Source: Chrysomallon squamiferum (Eukaryota; Mollusca; Gastropoda; Neomphalida; Peltospiridae). Taken from it: a DNA stretch of 64,000 nucleotides. Below are positions 1-59,904 of this stretch, one piece after another. The number at the start of each line of letters is the position of its first letter. Position 1 is the first letter of the stretch. The notes beneath the pieces are model-generated. The model was not told where the DNA came from. It worked only from the letters and a program-made list of their open reading frames with translations, and ran no database searches. The stretch spans positions 13,037,915-13,101,914 of the forward strand of contig CM022679.1 in NCBI GenBank assembly GCA_012295275.1. Direction: 5' to 3'. A program made the translations under genes and the position numbers.

Positions 1-169
1 AGACAACCAAAATAACTTCTGAAAAGATATTTTTCCTAAATTAACCAAAGTTACCATTTGGAATGGGAAATTGTTATGGCACAAAACACAACAGATCCAC
101 TGCAGGAAATGTAATCTGAAGATGACAGCATGTTTTATATACGGAACAAACGTAACTACTAAGACAAAC
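1..169. other. Downstream flank of NOL11, nothing recognised
   Basis: AT-rich sequence beyond the presumed NOL11 cleavage site. No reading frame, splice signal or repeat in it could be tied to a gene. The long plus-strand frame crossing 71-376 is antisense to NOL11's last exon. Confidence 0.4.
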
Positions 170-187
170 AAAAATTATAGAAGACAC

Positions 188-193
188 TTTATT
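188..193 (-). terminator. NOL11: NOL11 poly(A) signal AATAAA
   Basis: Plus-strand TTTATT reads AATAAA on the minus strand, starting 17 nt after the NOL11 stop codon. This would give a 3' UTR of only a few tens of bases. It is the first canonical hexamer downstream of the stop. Cleavage is expected near 160-175. Confidence 0.6.
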
Positions 194-209
194 ATTAATA
201 TCTCTTTGT

Positions 210-2412
210 TCACAGAACGTGTAACACTTCTATGCAGTACCATCCAACTTTCTTTTTCTTTGGCACAGCCGCCATGGACTTCATCTGAGAGAGCAAAGCA
301 CTCAAAGACAAGAGCTGATCGTACAGCTGTACCTGCTGTGTTACTGCCTCGTCCAGATGAATCAGCAAAATTTTAGCATCAGGAGAGATGACCATCTGTG
401 ACATATTAGTATCGAGAAGTAAAGAAATCCAATCTATGACCTGTCGGAAAAAAAAAAAAAAAAAAAAAAAAATAAAAATAAATAAATAAATAAATAAATA
501 AAGCTATTCTGTCACATTTTATTTTATTTTTTTTCAGTTTTGCTCTTATTAATTAATTATATTAAAAGTTGCATTTAATTATAAATATTATAGTAGTCTT
601 TATTTTTATTATTTACATTAAAATGTCCAGACAGATTATAAATATTATTTATCAAAATTTACACTTATTAATAAATAGAAGTATTCCTTACAAAATCTAG
701 AAATAAATTAAGATAAGATTTGTTTGTATAATATATATGTAAATTTAAATTTAGCTGATCTAAGGTAAGTTTGAAACAGGTAATCCCATAAAAAGATATT
801 CTCAAGATTCCTTTCACTTAACTCAGCACTTTTGTCTTACTTGTGCTAAGAATCTCAAAGCATATACTTTTCTGTCTACTGCAAATAGCTTGAAAAAGAT
901 TACTTGCTGTTAATCTGAAACAATAACCTATATGGTGTCTTGAATACAATTATATGAACAATGTTCTATATCCATTACTATAGAAAAATTCTCAAGTGTT
1001 TAAAAATCAACACTTTTTTAACAAAGAATAAGTTATTTCTACCATTTAGTTTTTATATATTGTATAAATATATTAAACTCTGAAAGCATAATACAAAAAT
1101 GAACAGGTGACTGTGATCACAAAAAAGTCGAAATGTAATGGAATTTACTTTTAAAAATGGGGGCATTCCCTCAACTTCTGCAATGAAGTTCTCTCGTGGT
1201 AGCTTCAGCATGTAGAGTAGATACTGCAACAAAACCTGCAAAGTAAAATAAATGAATTTAAAAAATACAAACTGATAAAAATTACTTAGTAACAAATATG
1301 ATGATAAAAATTCAAATGTTTATGAAATAAACAAGACAAAAGCCAGGATTCTAAAAATGACATAATACAGTAGATAGGGAGATATGGGGTTTTTCAGGGG
1401 TTTGACTGGGTCCACAGTAAAAAAATTTGATTCAATAAACAATGATGCAGCCTTAAATTTTTCAAAGATCAAGAAGATAAGGTAACTCTCCCATTACCAT
1501 TTAAATAACAAGTTCTTTATGTGAAGGAGAAAAACAAAGCAGGGAAATTAAAATAATGTAAGATAACAGGGTCCATGAAATTAGGGTTAGAAGTGAGAAA
1601 AATCATGTGTGAACTTACCAAAGTGTTCTTAAATGTGAGATTTCTGAGATACTCCACAAGGAAGACATCATTGTAAGGCAGACTTAAAACTCTGTTACTA
1701 TTACATTAAGAGAAAATACACAAGAATGCGGTCATAATAATTAAAGCAAATTTGTTTTTCTTTCAAAATATGCATAAACATAATACATCAAGTTAAAAAT
1801 AGCTGTCATGATTCTTGGCAACAGACATTTTTTACAATAATACTGGTTTTGATTTTAATGAAAATGTTTAAAACTTATATTTTATATTTGATAAACTAAT
1901 ATATTTATATACAACTAAACATTATGGCAGACAAAGCATTTGCATACAACAATTCTGGATTAAGCGTCACATATACACAAAATGTACAGTGACCCTAAAT
2001 TTAGATTCATTAAACAGATTTTACAAAGCCAGTATGAATATATATGTGTATATAATCAAGGATACATTAAATGTGCTTTTACAGCATTAATCTGACAAGA
2101 AATTCCATCATATGTAACTGGCAGAGATGAAAGACTCTCTGTATTATCAACAGCAGCATCTATATCTTCTTCAGAAAATCTTGATGAAAAACAAAAAGAC
2201 AATTAAATGTAAACTTTTTTGAACAAACACTACTCAGCCTTCTTTTTCACTATGACCATATTTGTATAGACAAACAGATGGACACATCATGAAAACATGT
2301 ACAAACACACATATACAGTGAAAAGGACAAGAATAATATACTTTATTTTATTTCTCTCCTTTTTTACCCCCCCCCAGGCTGTATTAGAGAAAAAATAAAA
2401 ATACAATTTATT

Positions 2413-2481
<69 letters not shown>

Positions 2482-2923
2482 TTTAAATAGCAGAACTGCA
2501 GAAAAGGAAAGACACTAAATATAAACAAAAGATGAAAAAGAAATAAAACAGGAAAACTGGATTTCCAAACTAGATTTTTAAACATCACTCACTCAAAGTA
2601 AAACTGAAGACTGTTGACAAGACAGGATTCTGGGATATCTGGCAGTGTTTTCAGTGATAGGTGGATTAAAGAGATCTCTTTGTGGGCAATTAGTGCATCA
2701 AACAGAGCAGGAATATCTCTAAAATGAAAACAGAGAAGACCACTTTTGATTGTTGTACAGAACAACTTTAAATCTTTAACTCAGCTACTATTCTTAATAC
2801 ATATTACAAACACAAATAACTCCATTACCACAAATGGATTTTATTTTGCATATACTATAATAGGATTAAGATGACAAACAACAGTAATAATAATAATAAG
2901 AAGAATAGAAATAATAATAATAA

Positions 2924-2954
<31 letters not shown>

Positions 2955-5900
2955 AAGAAGAAGAAGAAGAAGAAGAACAGAAATAACAATAACAATAAGA
3001 ATAACAAGCAAACAACAAACAAATGTATTAATAATGTACCTTGTGGTAATTAAATTGTTTTCTACAAGCTGCCTAATCTGGTCACAAGGCCAGAACTTTG
3101 TTTCTTGAAAACACCTGTTTGCCAGTTGCGACATCTGCACACTAGCAACCCAGATTTTGTTTGGTTCTTTACTCATTTCATTTACCAAACTGTTGAACAC
3201 TGATTGAAACTTTTTCAAAGTGTTTGTCTGAAATTAGAACAATCAGCAACACCATGTGATGTGATATTTAAAAAACTGTGAATAAAATATTAACTAAAAA
3301 CAAATAAAACAGTTAAGCATTATTTATCTGATGTGGAAGCCAAAGACAATGGTATGAGTATCTTACTACTCCACTGGTCCATATTGAGAAAGTAATAAAT
3401 TGATAAGCTTATTAAAGTTACTATTATTCTCAATATACTGTTGTTTTTCTGACAAATAAGGTGCAAGTTTTATAACAAAATTAATAAAGCTTTAACTGGA
3501 GTACCTAATACATTCAACTGAAAATTTATAAAAAGACAAGAAAAAAAATGGAAGGAGAAAAGAAAGAAAATAATTCTGCTTACCTTTTCTTTATTAAGCA
3601 GATCAGACAGTATTGCAGAAATATTTTCATTTCTCTGAATTAATGAGGTCTGGTAAACAAACATGAAATCAGAACATTATAATTTATAATCATATAATAT
3701 GTAATATTAAAGCATAATTATATAAGATAGAATCTAACTCAATAAAATGAACATCCTTGTGTGTGTGTGTATGTTTGTGTGCATGTGCGTGTGTGTGTGT
3801 GTGTGTGTGTGTGATTAAAGAAAACACAGTTATTTCATAACAAAAAAGTTAGAGAACTCTGTGTCCGAAAATAACCACATACCTTGATATCTTTTGATTT
3901 AGCAGACCATGTAACTATGCCAACTGGCTGTTGTTCTTGTGACACAGGCCCTTTTGTCATTTGTAGCTGTTGGCCCAACAACTTGACAAGAGTAGATGGC
4001 TCACATTCATATGGAAATGCATACAAATTTTTGGAGCAGGACAAAAACAGACAACCTTGTTGGCAAAACAGCTGAAAATGTAGAAAAAAATTTCATTTAA
4101 TAAAACACTGTTTCTAAAATAAAATAAGAATATAAACAAAAGTAATTTAAACCAGGAATTTAAAAAAATAAAATAAGAATAAAAACAAAAGTAATTTAAA
4201 CCAGAAATTTTAAAAAATAAAACCAGGCACTGAATGGAAAATGATTTGCTTTCCACTACAGACAGCTGCTAGTCACAACTGAGTTATGTTCTCTTGGGTT
4301 GTTTTGTTTTTTATTAGTTGTTGTTGTAATCACAAGTACAAAAGGACACAAGATGCAAGGGATATAGGTTGAGGAATTAATACATAATTATCCATATCCC
4401 TTTGCATAGATATGCTTGGATCTGTTTTCTCGAACAGAATGTCAAATGTCTACATTAACCAGTCATATATTATACACGTAAAAATAATTTAAATAAATAA
4501 ATTTTGAAACTGTTTTTACTTCAAAGCATTAACCTTTTGAACCAATATATGTAAATATATAAGACAGTGCACAGTTTTAATGCTAGCTGTAGTTTATCGA
4601 TTTTATAATTACTGAATGCTCAGTTTTATAAACATATAAAAAGATTATCATTTCTTATATTTTCAAAAGAGAAAATGATGTTATAAAATATTTTTTAGCA
4701 TCCTTCCTAATAGTGGTGTTGGGTTGTTCTTTTTGTGTTTTTCTGTTGTTGTTTTTTTATGTTTTTTGTATTTAGATTTGATGGCCACTCTTAACTAATA
4801 CTAAAGCATGCTCTAAAAAGATACACTTTAAAAATAACTGGAAATACTGACTCCTATTACCTTTGGTTTTTTATCAATTGTTTCTGGAAAAGGTTTCCAC
4901 ACCAGCAAAGTTTTGAATTTGATGTCAAAAATACCCAAACCATCTAAGAGATTAAAAAATGTAAATGTTACAGTTATTTAATAAAAATAAAATAAAATAA
5001 AATAGTTATATTAATAATAATAATAATAATAATAATAACAATACGTTATACAATTATAATAATAACAATAATAATAATAAAACTTTTATTATTTAATTAT
5101 TATAATATAATTTATTATGAAAAATATTAATTAAACGTACTGGGTCCACACTTTGTTTTGATATCGACATGACTTTGAAACATGTGTTAACATCCATAAC
5201 AGTTTCAAAAAATGTTTAACATCCAGAATGTAGAAAAAGTAGAAAATATGCAAATATAATTAACAATTCAGAACATTTTATTAACATCCACAGCAATATA
5301 GAACACTTAACTTTGCAAGATTTTTCCACCAATAAAATAATAAACAATATTTTCTTTCAGAAACATTATTTCTCAAATAAATATGGAACTTACACTGGTC
5401 CTTATTGCTGATGCCAGCAACAGCAACATGAGATGGGGTGAGAGCTACAATGCTTGCATCCTTCTGAATGTCAATACTGGCCACTTTGGTCTGTTCACCA
5501 GTATTCCTAGAGAGACCCAGACTGGACTCAAATATATCACCTGTCTGTGCTGTTGACAGTTTAAAACAATTCATTATTACATGGTGACAAAAGTTGTTAT
5601 ATTACACTATTTGTTATTACAAAAGGAAAAAAAATTCATCAAATTTTTAATTGTTGAAATATTATAGCTCTGGTTTTTTAAGGTTTTTTGTTGTTGTTTT
5701 TTGGTTTGTTGTTTTATTTTAACTTAAAAATTAGTCATTGTGATACCTACAATAAGTGGAAATATTTGAAGAAAAGCATGCATTTTTATTTATCAGTATG
5801 TTTAAACTTTTAAAGACTGAATTACAGAGTGAACTGAAAATGAGAATCATTTACCCAGCACAAGCAGTGACTGTTCTGGTTTCTTTGAAAGACAGCAGCT

Positions 5901-8900
5901 GCTGAGTGTAGATGCACTGGTCAGCTTTCTCAGAACTGACACTTTGTGTAACCAGTTCAGGCTGTCAGCTTGATATTGGAAATAGTGTACTCTATACAAC
6001 TCATCCTTTACAGGAAACAGAAAACATTTTTATCAAGTTTATTGCCACACAGGTTTTTACCAATCTGTGTCAGACATTTCTAAACACATGATACAGTTCA
6101 TTTTTATAGTATCATGTTGATTACAAAACAGACTAAAATTCATACATATAAATAGATGGATGGATGGACACACTGATGGAAAGATTAAGGAAAACCTAAT
6201 AAAACTGGACTCTAACACTAAGTTATATTCTCCTTCTTAATAATTAATTTCGTTTTAAATTTATCTGTTACATAATCATAAAACATGTACCATACACAAC
6301 AAAAATCATTAACTGATTTAAGAGAGGCAAACGTTTAATGGTTTAAATACTATTTTTACAGGAGGAAGTGATTAAGCAATGAACTTGTTAAAAATTCTTC
6401 TTCTCAACTTACATCTGTTCTACTGACAAGAACAAGACACAATTCATTTTTTTGTTTAAAGCTCTGACACCATTCAATGTTCTCTTTGTCGTCAAGCTTT
6501 TCCTCACTTGATGATCCTTTAATTTTACTGAAGAAATCCACTTTTCCATTTCCACACACAACTACAGGTTCAAATCCTTCTTCTGACAGTATACAATATA
6601 TTTCTGATTTAACCTAAAACGAAGATTATGATAAAAAAAAAAGAAGAAGAAAGAAACAAATAAATAAAGAAACAAACAAACAAACAAGAAAGAAAAACAA
6701 AAAATTAAATATAAAAATTTGAAGTGAATAAATTATTTTAACTTGGGGTAAAAAAATATCTGGTCTATTATAGTTTATATCTTATGAGAAAAATAACATA
6801 GAAGTTTATCTAGTGTATGGTTTATTAATCTTTACATTAAATGATGCATGGATAATATAAAATATGTTATTAATTCATATTTATAATTTAAATTAGGAAT
6901 TTGTGACATGCAGATTTTCCTTTTTAGCATACACAGACATTATAATTAGAAATGTAAACTATGTACAATATTTTTTTTACACTTATCATTCATTATATTT
7001 ATGTACTTACATGCTTTTTGTGTGCTTTTTCAAAGTTTTTTTCCTCATTTGTCCAAATTTTTATAATCTGAAATAAAAGGAATGAATAAACTACAATTCA
7101 GTATATTTTTGGTTACATTTTTTATCAGTTAAGATGTAGATAACAATTTTGCTTGTTAATATCATTATCAAAGTTCATTTGCTATTATTAGACTTCATTT
7201 AAAACCAAGACTAAAAACATAACAATTAAAAGAAACTTTGATCTAAAAATAAAATGCATAAAGTGAAGAACAAAGTGATTATTTAATGCTGGAAAATAGT
7301 TTTATGGATTGAAAATTCTAGACTTGCCCATGTAAGCTTTGCCTGACAAAGGCCAGTTATATTCAAACTTAAGTGATAAGGAGAAATAAACCTATAAATA
7401 CATAGACATAAATGGAGGTGATGATCTTATGATTCCAGTTGTGAATGAGTGTTCAAATATTTTTAAAATGTAATGTTATTTCATTATCATATTTTTTTTT
7501 TTTTTAATTTTGTATTATGACAGGTTGGTACAAACATGTAAAAAGAATTTATACATACATACATACATATTTACACACAGACGAGACAGGGTGGTACAAA
7601 CTCTAAAATAATGATCACATAATGAAAATAATGGAGGTAAAAAGAATTTACACATACATACATACATATTTACACACAGACAGACAGGGTGGGACAAACT
7701 CTAAAATAATGATCACATAATGAAAATAATGGATGGAAAAAGAATTTTTATAGACCATTTAGTTATTCAACCCACCACAGGCATACTTTAACTAATTATG
7801 TTCTGTAGTTTTTTGCTACAATCCTGATAAATTCTTCATGCTGCAAGAAACATGGAACAAAGATGTTTAAAAATATATAGCTAACCTGTTTATTGACAAC
7901 AGTAAATAACTGTTGGCGCTGTCCATTCCAGACTGCTGGACACGAAATTCTGGAAGTATGACTGACAGACCAACTCTGAAGCAATTTCTGGTCAGATATC
8001 TAAAATACACAGAAAAATATGTTGCTAAAACTGATTGGTGAGCAAGTATGGAAAAGAAAGAGATATATTCCAGAATATAAATTATAATTTAAAATCAGCA
8101 ATATCAAAATTAATATCAATTAATGTGAATACTTCTGTGATCAAGGTTTTCAAAGAGCCATCAGTACAAAACCAGATACTGATCTTGATTTGTTAGCCTA
8201 CAGAGTCTACACACTCATTCTTATTGTCAGAAAAATCAGAAGTAATCTGAAACAACTTCCAAACAAATTCAGTGACATCACACTAGATAAGGTAATTACA
8301 TGATTTGCGTTGTTTTTATTGATCAGTTTGATTGCACAATCTCAAATGATCAGAATAAGTCTGTTTACTTAATAATTATTAATTGGATTAGTATACAAAG
8401 AAAATCCATTCACAACCGGGATTATTTTTTTGTTGGCAACTTTATAACAGTGGCTATTTTTTTTTTACTTTTCAATATAATAATAATAATTAAATTATTG
8501 GATATATTAAAGTTTTATGTAATGTATATATTTTACAAACAAGCTGTAATTTCAGATTTATATTTCAAATTTATTCATTTTCTACATGACACTTTCATGA
8601 TGTTGTTTTATAAATATATAAATGGCTTTCATACATCAGGCTTCAGTAATTTATGTTTGTTGATTGTTGCATGTAATAATAACTGTAATATTTGTAGTAA
8701 TACTAATAGGTATGTGTATTTCTGCCGGAACTGCGTCCGCCATTTTCTGCCAAATCCGTGTGATCGGGATTTCCCCCGATGGCGAGTGGTGTCTCTGCGT
8801 AAATCGCTTCTCGTTACTCAGGGGTTGGGAGTTTCGGTTATCCCTGATGGTATAATTAGCGGGAAATTCCCGTATACTCACTCGTTTTCGAATTTTTCAA

Positions 8901-10310
8901 TTCGGTCAATTGGTTCGTTTCGGAGGAGAGTTCGAAAATTTGTTTCGTATTCAACACGTTAAAATCGGTCGTTTTCGATATCGGAGGATAATCTAAGATA
9001 GATGGAGGCGAAGAACAATATTTAATTTTATTATATGTGAATTTATATTGAAATCTGACACAGCTGAAAAAAACTGCACACGCCGGACAGAGGAGCTGTA
9101 ACATCGAAATGGCTTCAAAATCAAACATGGCGGATGAAAAATTTAGTGAAACTGAAGTGATTTCTACCCTCGATTTTTAATAGCTTGCATTTTTTAATAG
9201 CTTGATTTGAAGAGGACTAGTTACCATCTATCTTCAGTCCAAATTTCACTAATAAAATTTCATTATTAAGAAAGTTACATGCATTTTAGTGAAAAAAACA
9301 ATAGTTTGGTCATATTGTAATGCAAATGGCGGAAATTTAAATAATAGGACAATTAATTAGTGTTAATTGAAAACGTTAAAATGCTGTAACTTCCTTAATA
9401 CTCAACAGAATCACATGATGTTTGTTGTCTTTTATAGGGTTTTTAGAGTTCTTTTCAGCAATGTTATTTATGTTGAAGTTGGTAGTGTTGAAGTTGGTAG
9501 AATTTTTTGTCCACATAAATTATTGTTTGTTAGGTTGCTGGTACCTTAATTAATAACTTCTTTTTAATTTTTACAAATATAATCGATAGCAGAGATTGGC
9601 ATTGGTCTTCACTGAAAATTTCATCAAGAAAGCTTGCTTATTAACAAAGATAGAGGGGAAAATGTTAAAATATTACTATTTTTGGTCACAAACCTCTAAT
9701 GACTTATATAGCGTTTAATCGGAAGAAAAAAATTGCTTTTCAGGGGGGTTAAAATTGCTGCTACTTCCTTAATTTTTTACATATTCACTTGATCTTGGTA
9801 TCATTTTAAAGTGGTTTACAAACTCTACCCAACTGTCTTATTTATTTTCAGATTAGTGGGGTTTGAAAAATTTATCCACATACCTAATACTAATAAAGTA
9901 ATAGTTTTATAGTAATAGTTTTATAGTAATAGTTACTAATAGTAATACATAGTTTATTAGTTATATTATAATTTTTAGAGGCCTTTATTTATTTTTAAAT
10001 CAACGTTTACAAAATTTATTATTTAATAATAATGATAACTGTAACCGTCAACAGTAGGTATCACTGTCAGTTATGAATATTATTATATATTTACTAATTT
10101 TGCACGTGCCGTGGAACAAACTTTCAAAGTAGCATCTTAAAAATAATAATAAAATAAACGACTGAATTAACAAATCACCTTATACGATCTAATGAAACCA
10201 GTTTTACATGTTACAAGCACACAATCATCTACGTCGCTTCGTTCAACACCCAAAAGAGAACTTTTTGGTGGCAAATTAGTCAAAACAAAACCGTCTGTGA
10301 GCGCTGCCAT
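210..10310 (-). CDS. NOL11: NOL11, nucleolar protein 11 (15 coding exons)
   Basis: Exons, in transcript order: 10310-10179, 7999-7886, 7067-7011, 6613-6413, 6005-5855, 5549-5394, 4943-4861, 4071-3883, 3649-3584, 3227-3040, 2718-2593, 2179-2066, 1697-1619, 1235-1149, 440-210. Phases match throughout and give 657 aa, a little shorter than the ~719 aa I recall for human NOL11. The N-terminal half matches the NOL11 beta-propeller-like region (LLGVERSD, SDQKLLQSWSV, SCPAVWNG, IIKIWTNEENF). The C-terminal half matches the helical NOL11 domain (CQINAVKAHL, LLQYLLYML, VIDWISLLLDTN) and ends in a lysine-rich patch before GWYCIEVLHVL. The family is a t-UTP component of the small-subunit processome, needed in the nucleolus for rDNA transcription and 18S pre-rRNA processing. 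Least certain boundaries: the exon 6 acceptor (5549, or a few bases inside) and the exon 12 donor (AT|GTATCC), chosen because it keeps phase and restores the family alignment. The start is the ATG of MAALTDGF, resembling the vertebrate MAALEE start. Confidence 0.9.
448..502. repeat. A25 run followed by (AAAT)n next to the NOL11 exon 15 acceptor
   Basis: On the coding strand this is (TTTA)n then T25, ending in the CCGACAG acceptor of the last NOL11 exon. A homopolymer and tetranucleotide repeat thus act as the polypyrimidine tract. Confidence 0.85.
2407..2485. repeat. (TTTA)n/(ATT)n microsatellite in NOL11 intron 11
   Basis: About five TTTA units run into about eighteen ATT units, in the intron between exons 11 and 12. 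Confidence 0.9.
2885..3005. repeat. (AAT)n-(AAG)~18-(AAC/AAT)n compound repeat in NOL11 intron 10
   Basis: A pure AAG run spans 2925-2977 and is flanked by AAT-type units. It begins about 60 nt downstream of the exon 10 donor in transcription direction. The plus strand is an unbroken purine tract, and the transcript would carry CUU repeats. Confidence 0.9.
3757..3813. repeat. (GT)n microsatellite in NOL11 intron 8
   Basis: GT dinucleotides with two short interruptions, about 70 bp from the exon 8 donor. Confidence 0.9.
4117..4212. repeat. 50-bp direct tandem duplication in NOL11 intron 7
   Basis: Two near-identical copies of an A-rich unit that includes AAAGTAATTTAAACCAG, starting about 50 bp apart (AGTAATTTAA at 4141 and 4191). 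The copies differ by only a few substitutions, so the duplication looks recent. Confidence 0.85.
4978..5108. repeat. (AAT)n and AT-rich low-complexity tract in NOL11 intron 6
   Basis: AAATA, AAT and ATT units of variable purity. No coding or RNA signal is visible. Confidence 0.7.
7539..7736. repeat. Two-copy ~99-bp tandem repeat in NOL11 intron 2
   Basis: The unit runs from AAAAAGAATTTA through (CATA)n, TTTACACACAGAC, a GGGTGG block and AATAATGATCACATAATG. It occurs at 7539-7637 and 7638-7736 and is followed by the start of a third copy. The copies are almost identical. The short minus-strand reading frame across it is a product of the duplication. Confidence 0.9.
8720..9135. promoter_or_regulatory. 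CpG-rich promoter-like segment inside NOL11 intron 1
   Basis: CpG dinucleotides are dense here and rare in surrounding introns. The segment is bounded by CCGCCATTTT at about 8738 (ATGGCGG on the minus strand) and ATGGCGG at 9127 on the plus strand. Both fit the YY1-type AAnATGGCGG element typical of housekeeping promoters, and they point away from each other. A further AAATGGCGG occurs near 9325. It may be an alternative NOL11 promoter, an enhancer, or the promoter part of an inserted element. No TSS evidence is available. Confidence 0.35.
9225..9860. repeat. Degenerate ~372-bp tandem duplication
   Basis: Several landmarks recur at about the same spacing: CTTCAGTCCAAATTTCA near 9233 and CTTCACTGAAAATTTCA near 9607; CATTATTAAGAAAG and GCTTATTAACAAAG; GCTGTAACTTCCTTAAT near 9382 and GCTGCTACTTCCTTAAT near 9755. 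Similarity between them is patchy, which suggests an old duplication or two units of a longer satellite-like or transposon-derived repeat. Confidence 0.5.
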
Positions 10311-10945
10311 TATATTTCGATTTTTTCCTAAATTCCACCTGCAGAAATAGACGCATCTTCATCTCCGTTAATAAAATGCCTTCTAATTACGACTGTTGTG
10401 GGTATTTAAATGTAATTATAAGCAAATATACAACTTTTGCGACTTAATGTACAACGATGATTAAATAAGCTTGTAGTAAAACTGAGGCAAGTGCAATCTG
10501 CGACGGTTTGCCCACAGTTGTAATTTAATACTTATCACAATATAATATGAATTATTGAATATCACGTTGGTTTTTTTTTCGTTGTTTTTTTTTTTTTTTT
10601 TAATCTCATTATAAACATTTCACAAGCCCAATAAATTTTTAAATTTTAAAAATAAAATAAAATAAGTAAATAAGTAAATAAATACATACATACATAAATA
10701 CCTTTAATATTTGTTGTTGATAAGTATCGTTTTTCCTGAACACGTTTGGAAAATCTATTTTTAAATCCACGGATTTCCCATGTTTATCCAATCGCGCTAA
10801 AGTAAATATTCTATGCGGTCCAGAGACCGAATCGAACAGCAATGGCGGAATCATAAAATAAAAAAATAAACTTTTTTTTAAATGTATTACCTTTATTTTA
10901 AACATAACTGTGAAAACTATGGTTGCTTAAATACAATTTCATGTG
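10311..10945. promoter_or_regulatory. Divergent NOL11/SMG1 promoter and 5' UTRs
   Basis: Only 635 bp separate the NOL11 ATG (minus, 10310) from the SMG1 ATG (plus, 10946), so both transcription starts must lie here or in the first exons. The segment holds scattered CpGs, a homopolymer T run near 10583-10601, short (AAAT)/(CATA) tracts at 10640-10700, and a YY1-like CAATGGCGG at about 10840. No convincing TATA box was seen for either gene. NOL11 may have a 5' UTR intron, since TTTCTGCAG|GTGGAATTT precedes its start codon. Confidence 0.65.

Positions 10946-10946
<1 letters not shown>
10941..10946 (+). promoter_or_regulatory. SMG1: Minimal start-stop uORF (ATG TGA) overlapping the SMG1 start
   Basis: The sequence reads ATGTGATGAGC. 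The first ATG is followed at once by TGA, and the last base of that stop is the first base of the SMG1 ATG (TGATG overlap). Start-stop elements stall initiating or terminating ribosomes in other systems, and TGATG overlaps favour reinitiation. Use as a real uORF depends on the mapped SMG1 transcription start. Confidence 0.5.
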
Positions 10947-59684
<48,738 letters not shown>

Positions 59685-59885
59685 TTATGCAACAGACATC
59701 GCCTGTCTAGGCTCGACAAAACAAATCACGAAATCGCTTGCAGAAACCTCGAGTACTCACCAAAATCTGTGCTTTTACAGCACGCATGGTGATGACCTGC
59801 AGTGACTACGACAACATCATCAAGATTCTCGAAGACGAAGCACTCAGCCTGCCAAGTATGCAAAGTTAATCAACAAAACTCTCAG

Positions 59886-59904
59886 GGCCCCGGCCAGAGG
59901 GGCC
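59886..59904 (+). other. SMG1: GC-rich hairpin in the proximal SMG1 3' UTR
   Basis: GGCCCC, then the loop GGCCAGA, then GGGGCC: a perfect 6-bp G/C stem in otherwise very AT-rich sequence, 200 nt after the stop and followed by an A-rich stretch. Confidence 0.6.

Larger units (their letters stand above)
8000..10178 (-). other. NOL11: NOL11 intron 1 (2.2 kb), unusually structured
   Basis: This is the longest NOL11 intron. It is more GC- and CpG-rich at 8720-9130 than anywhere else non-coding in the window. It also holds an open plus-strand stretch at 8124-8300 and a degenerate tandem duplication at about 9225-9860. No transposase, reverse transcriptase or RNA gene was recognised. See the separate entries. 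Confidence 0.6.

Noticed and set aside
2841-3053. Poly-Leu (minus) and poly-Lys (plus) ORFs near 2841-3218
   Set aside because: Triplet-repeat translations. Only the part at 3227-3040 on the minus strand is real (NOL11 exon 10).
6570-6582. tRNA B-box-like GGTTCAAATCC
   Set aside because: It lies inside NOL11 exon 4 coding sequence, with no A box or cloverleaf around it.
8300-8962. 220-codon plus-strand ORF beginning MICVVFIDQF
   Set aside because: Its first two thirds are AT-rich, Ile/Phe/Asn-heavy noise and its last part is the CpG-rich block read in one of several open frames. No family motif, no splice or promoter support.
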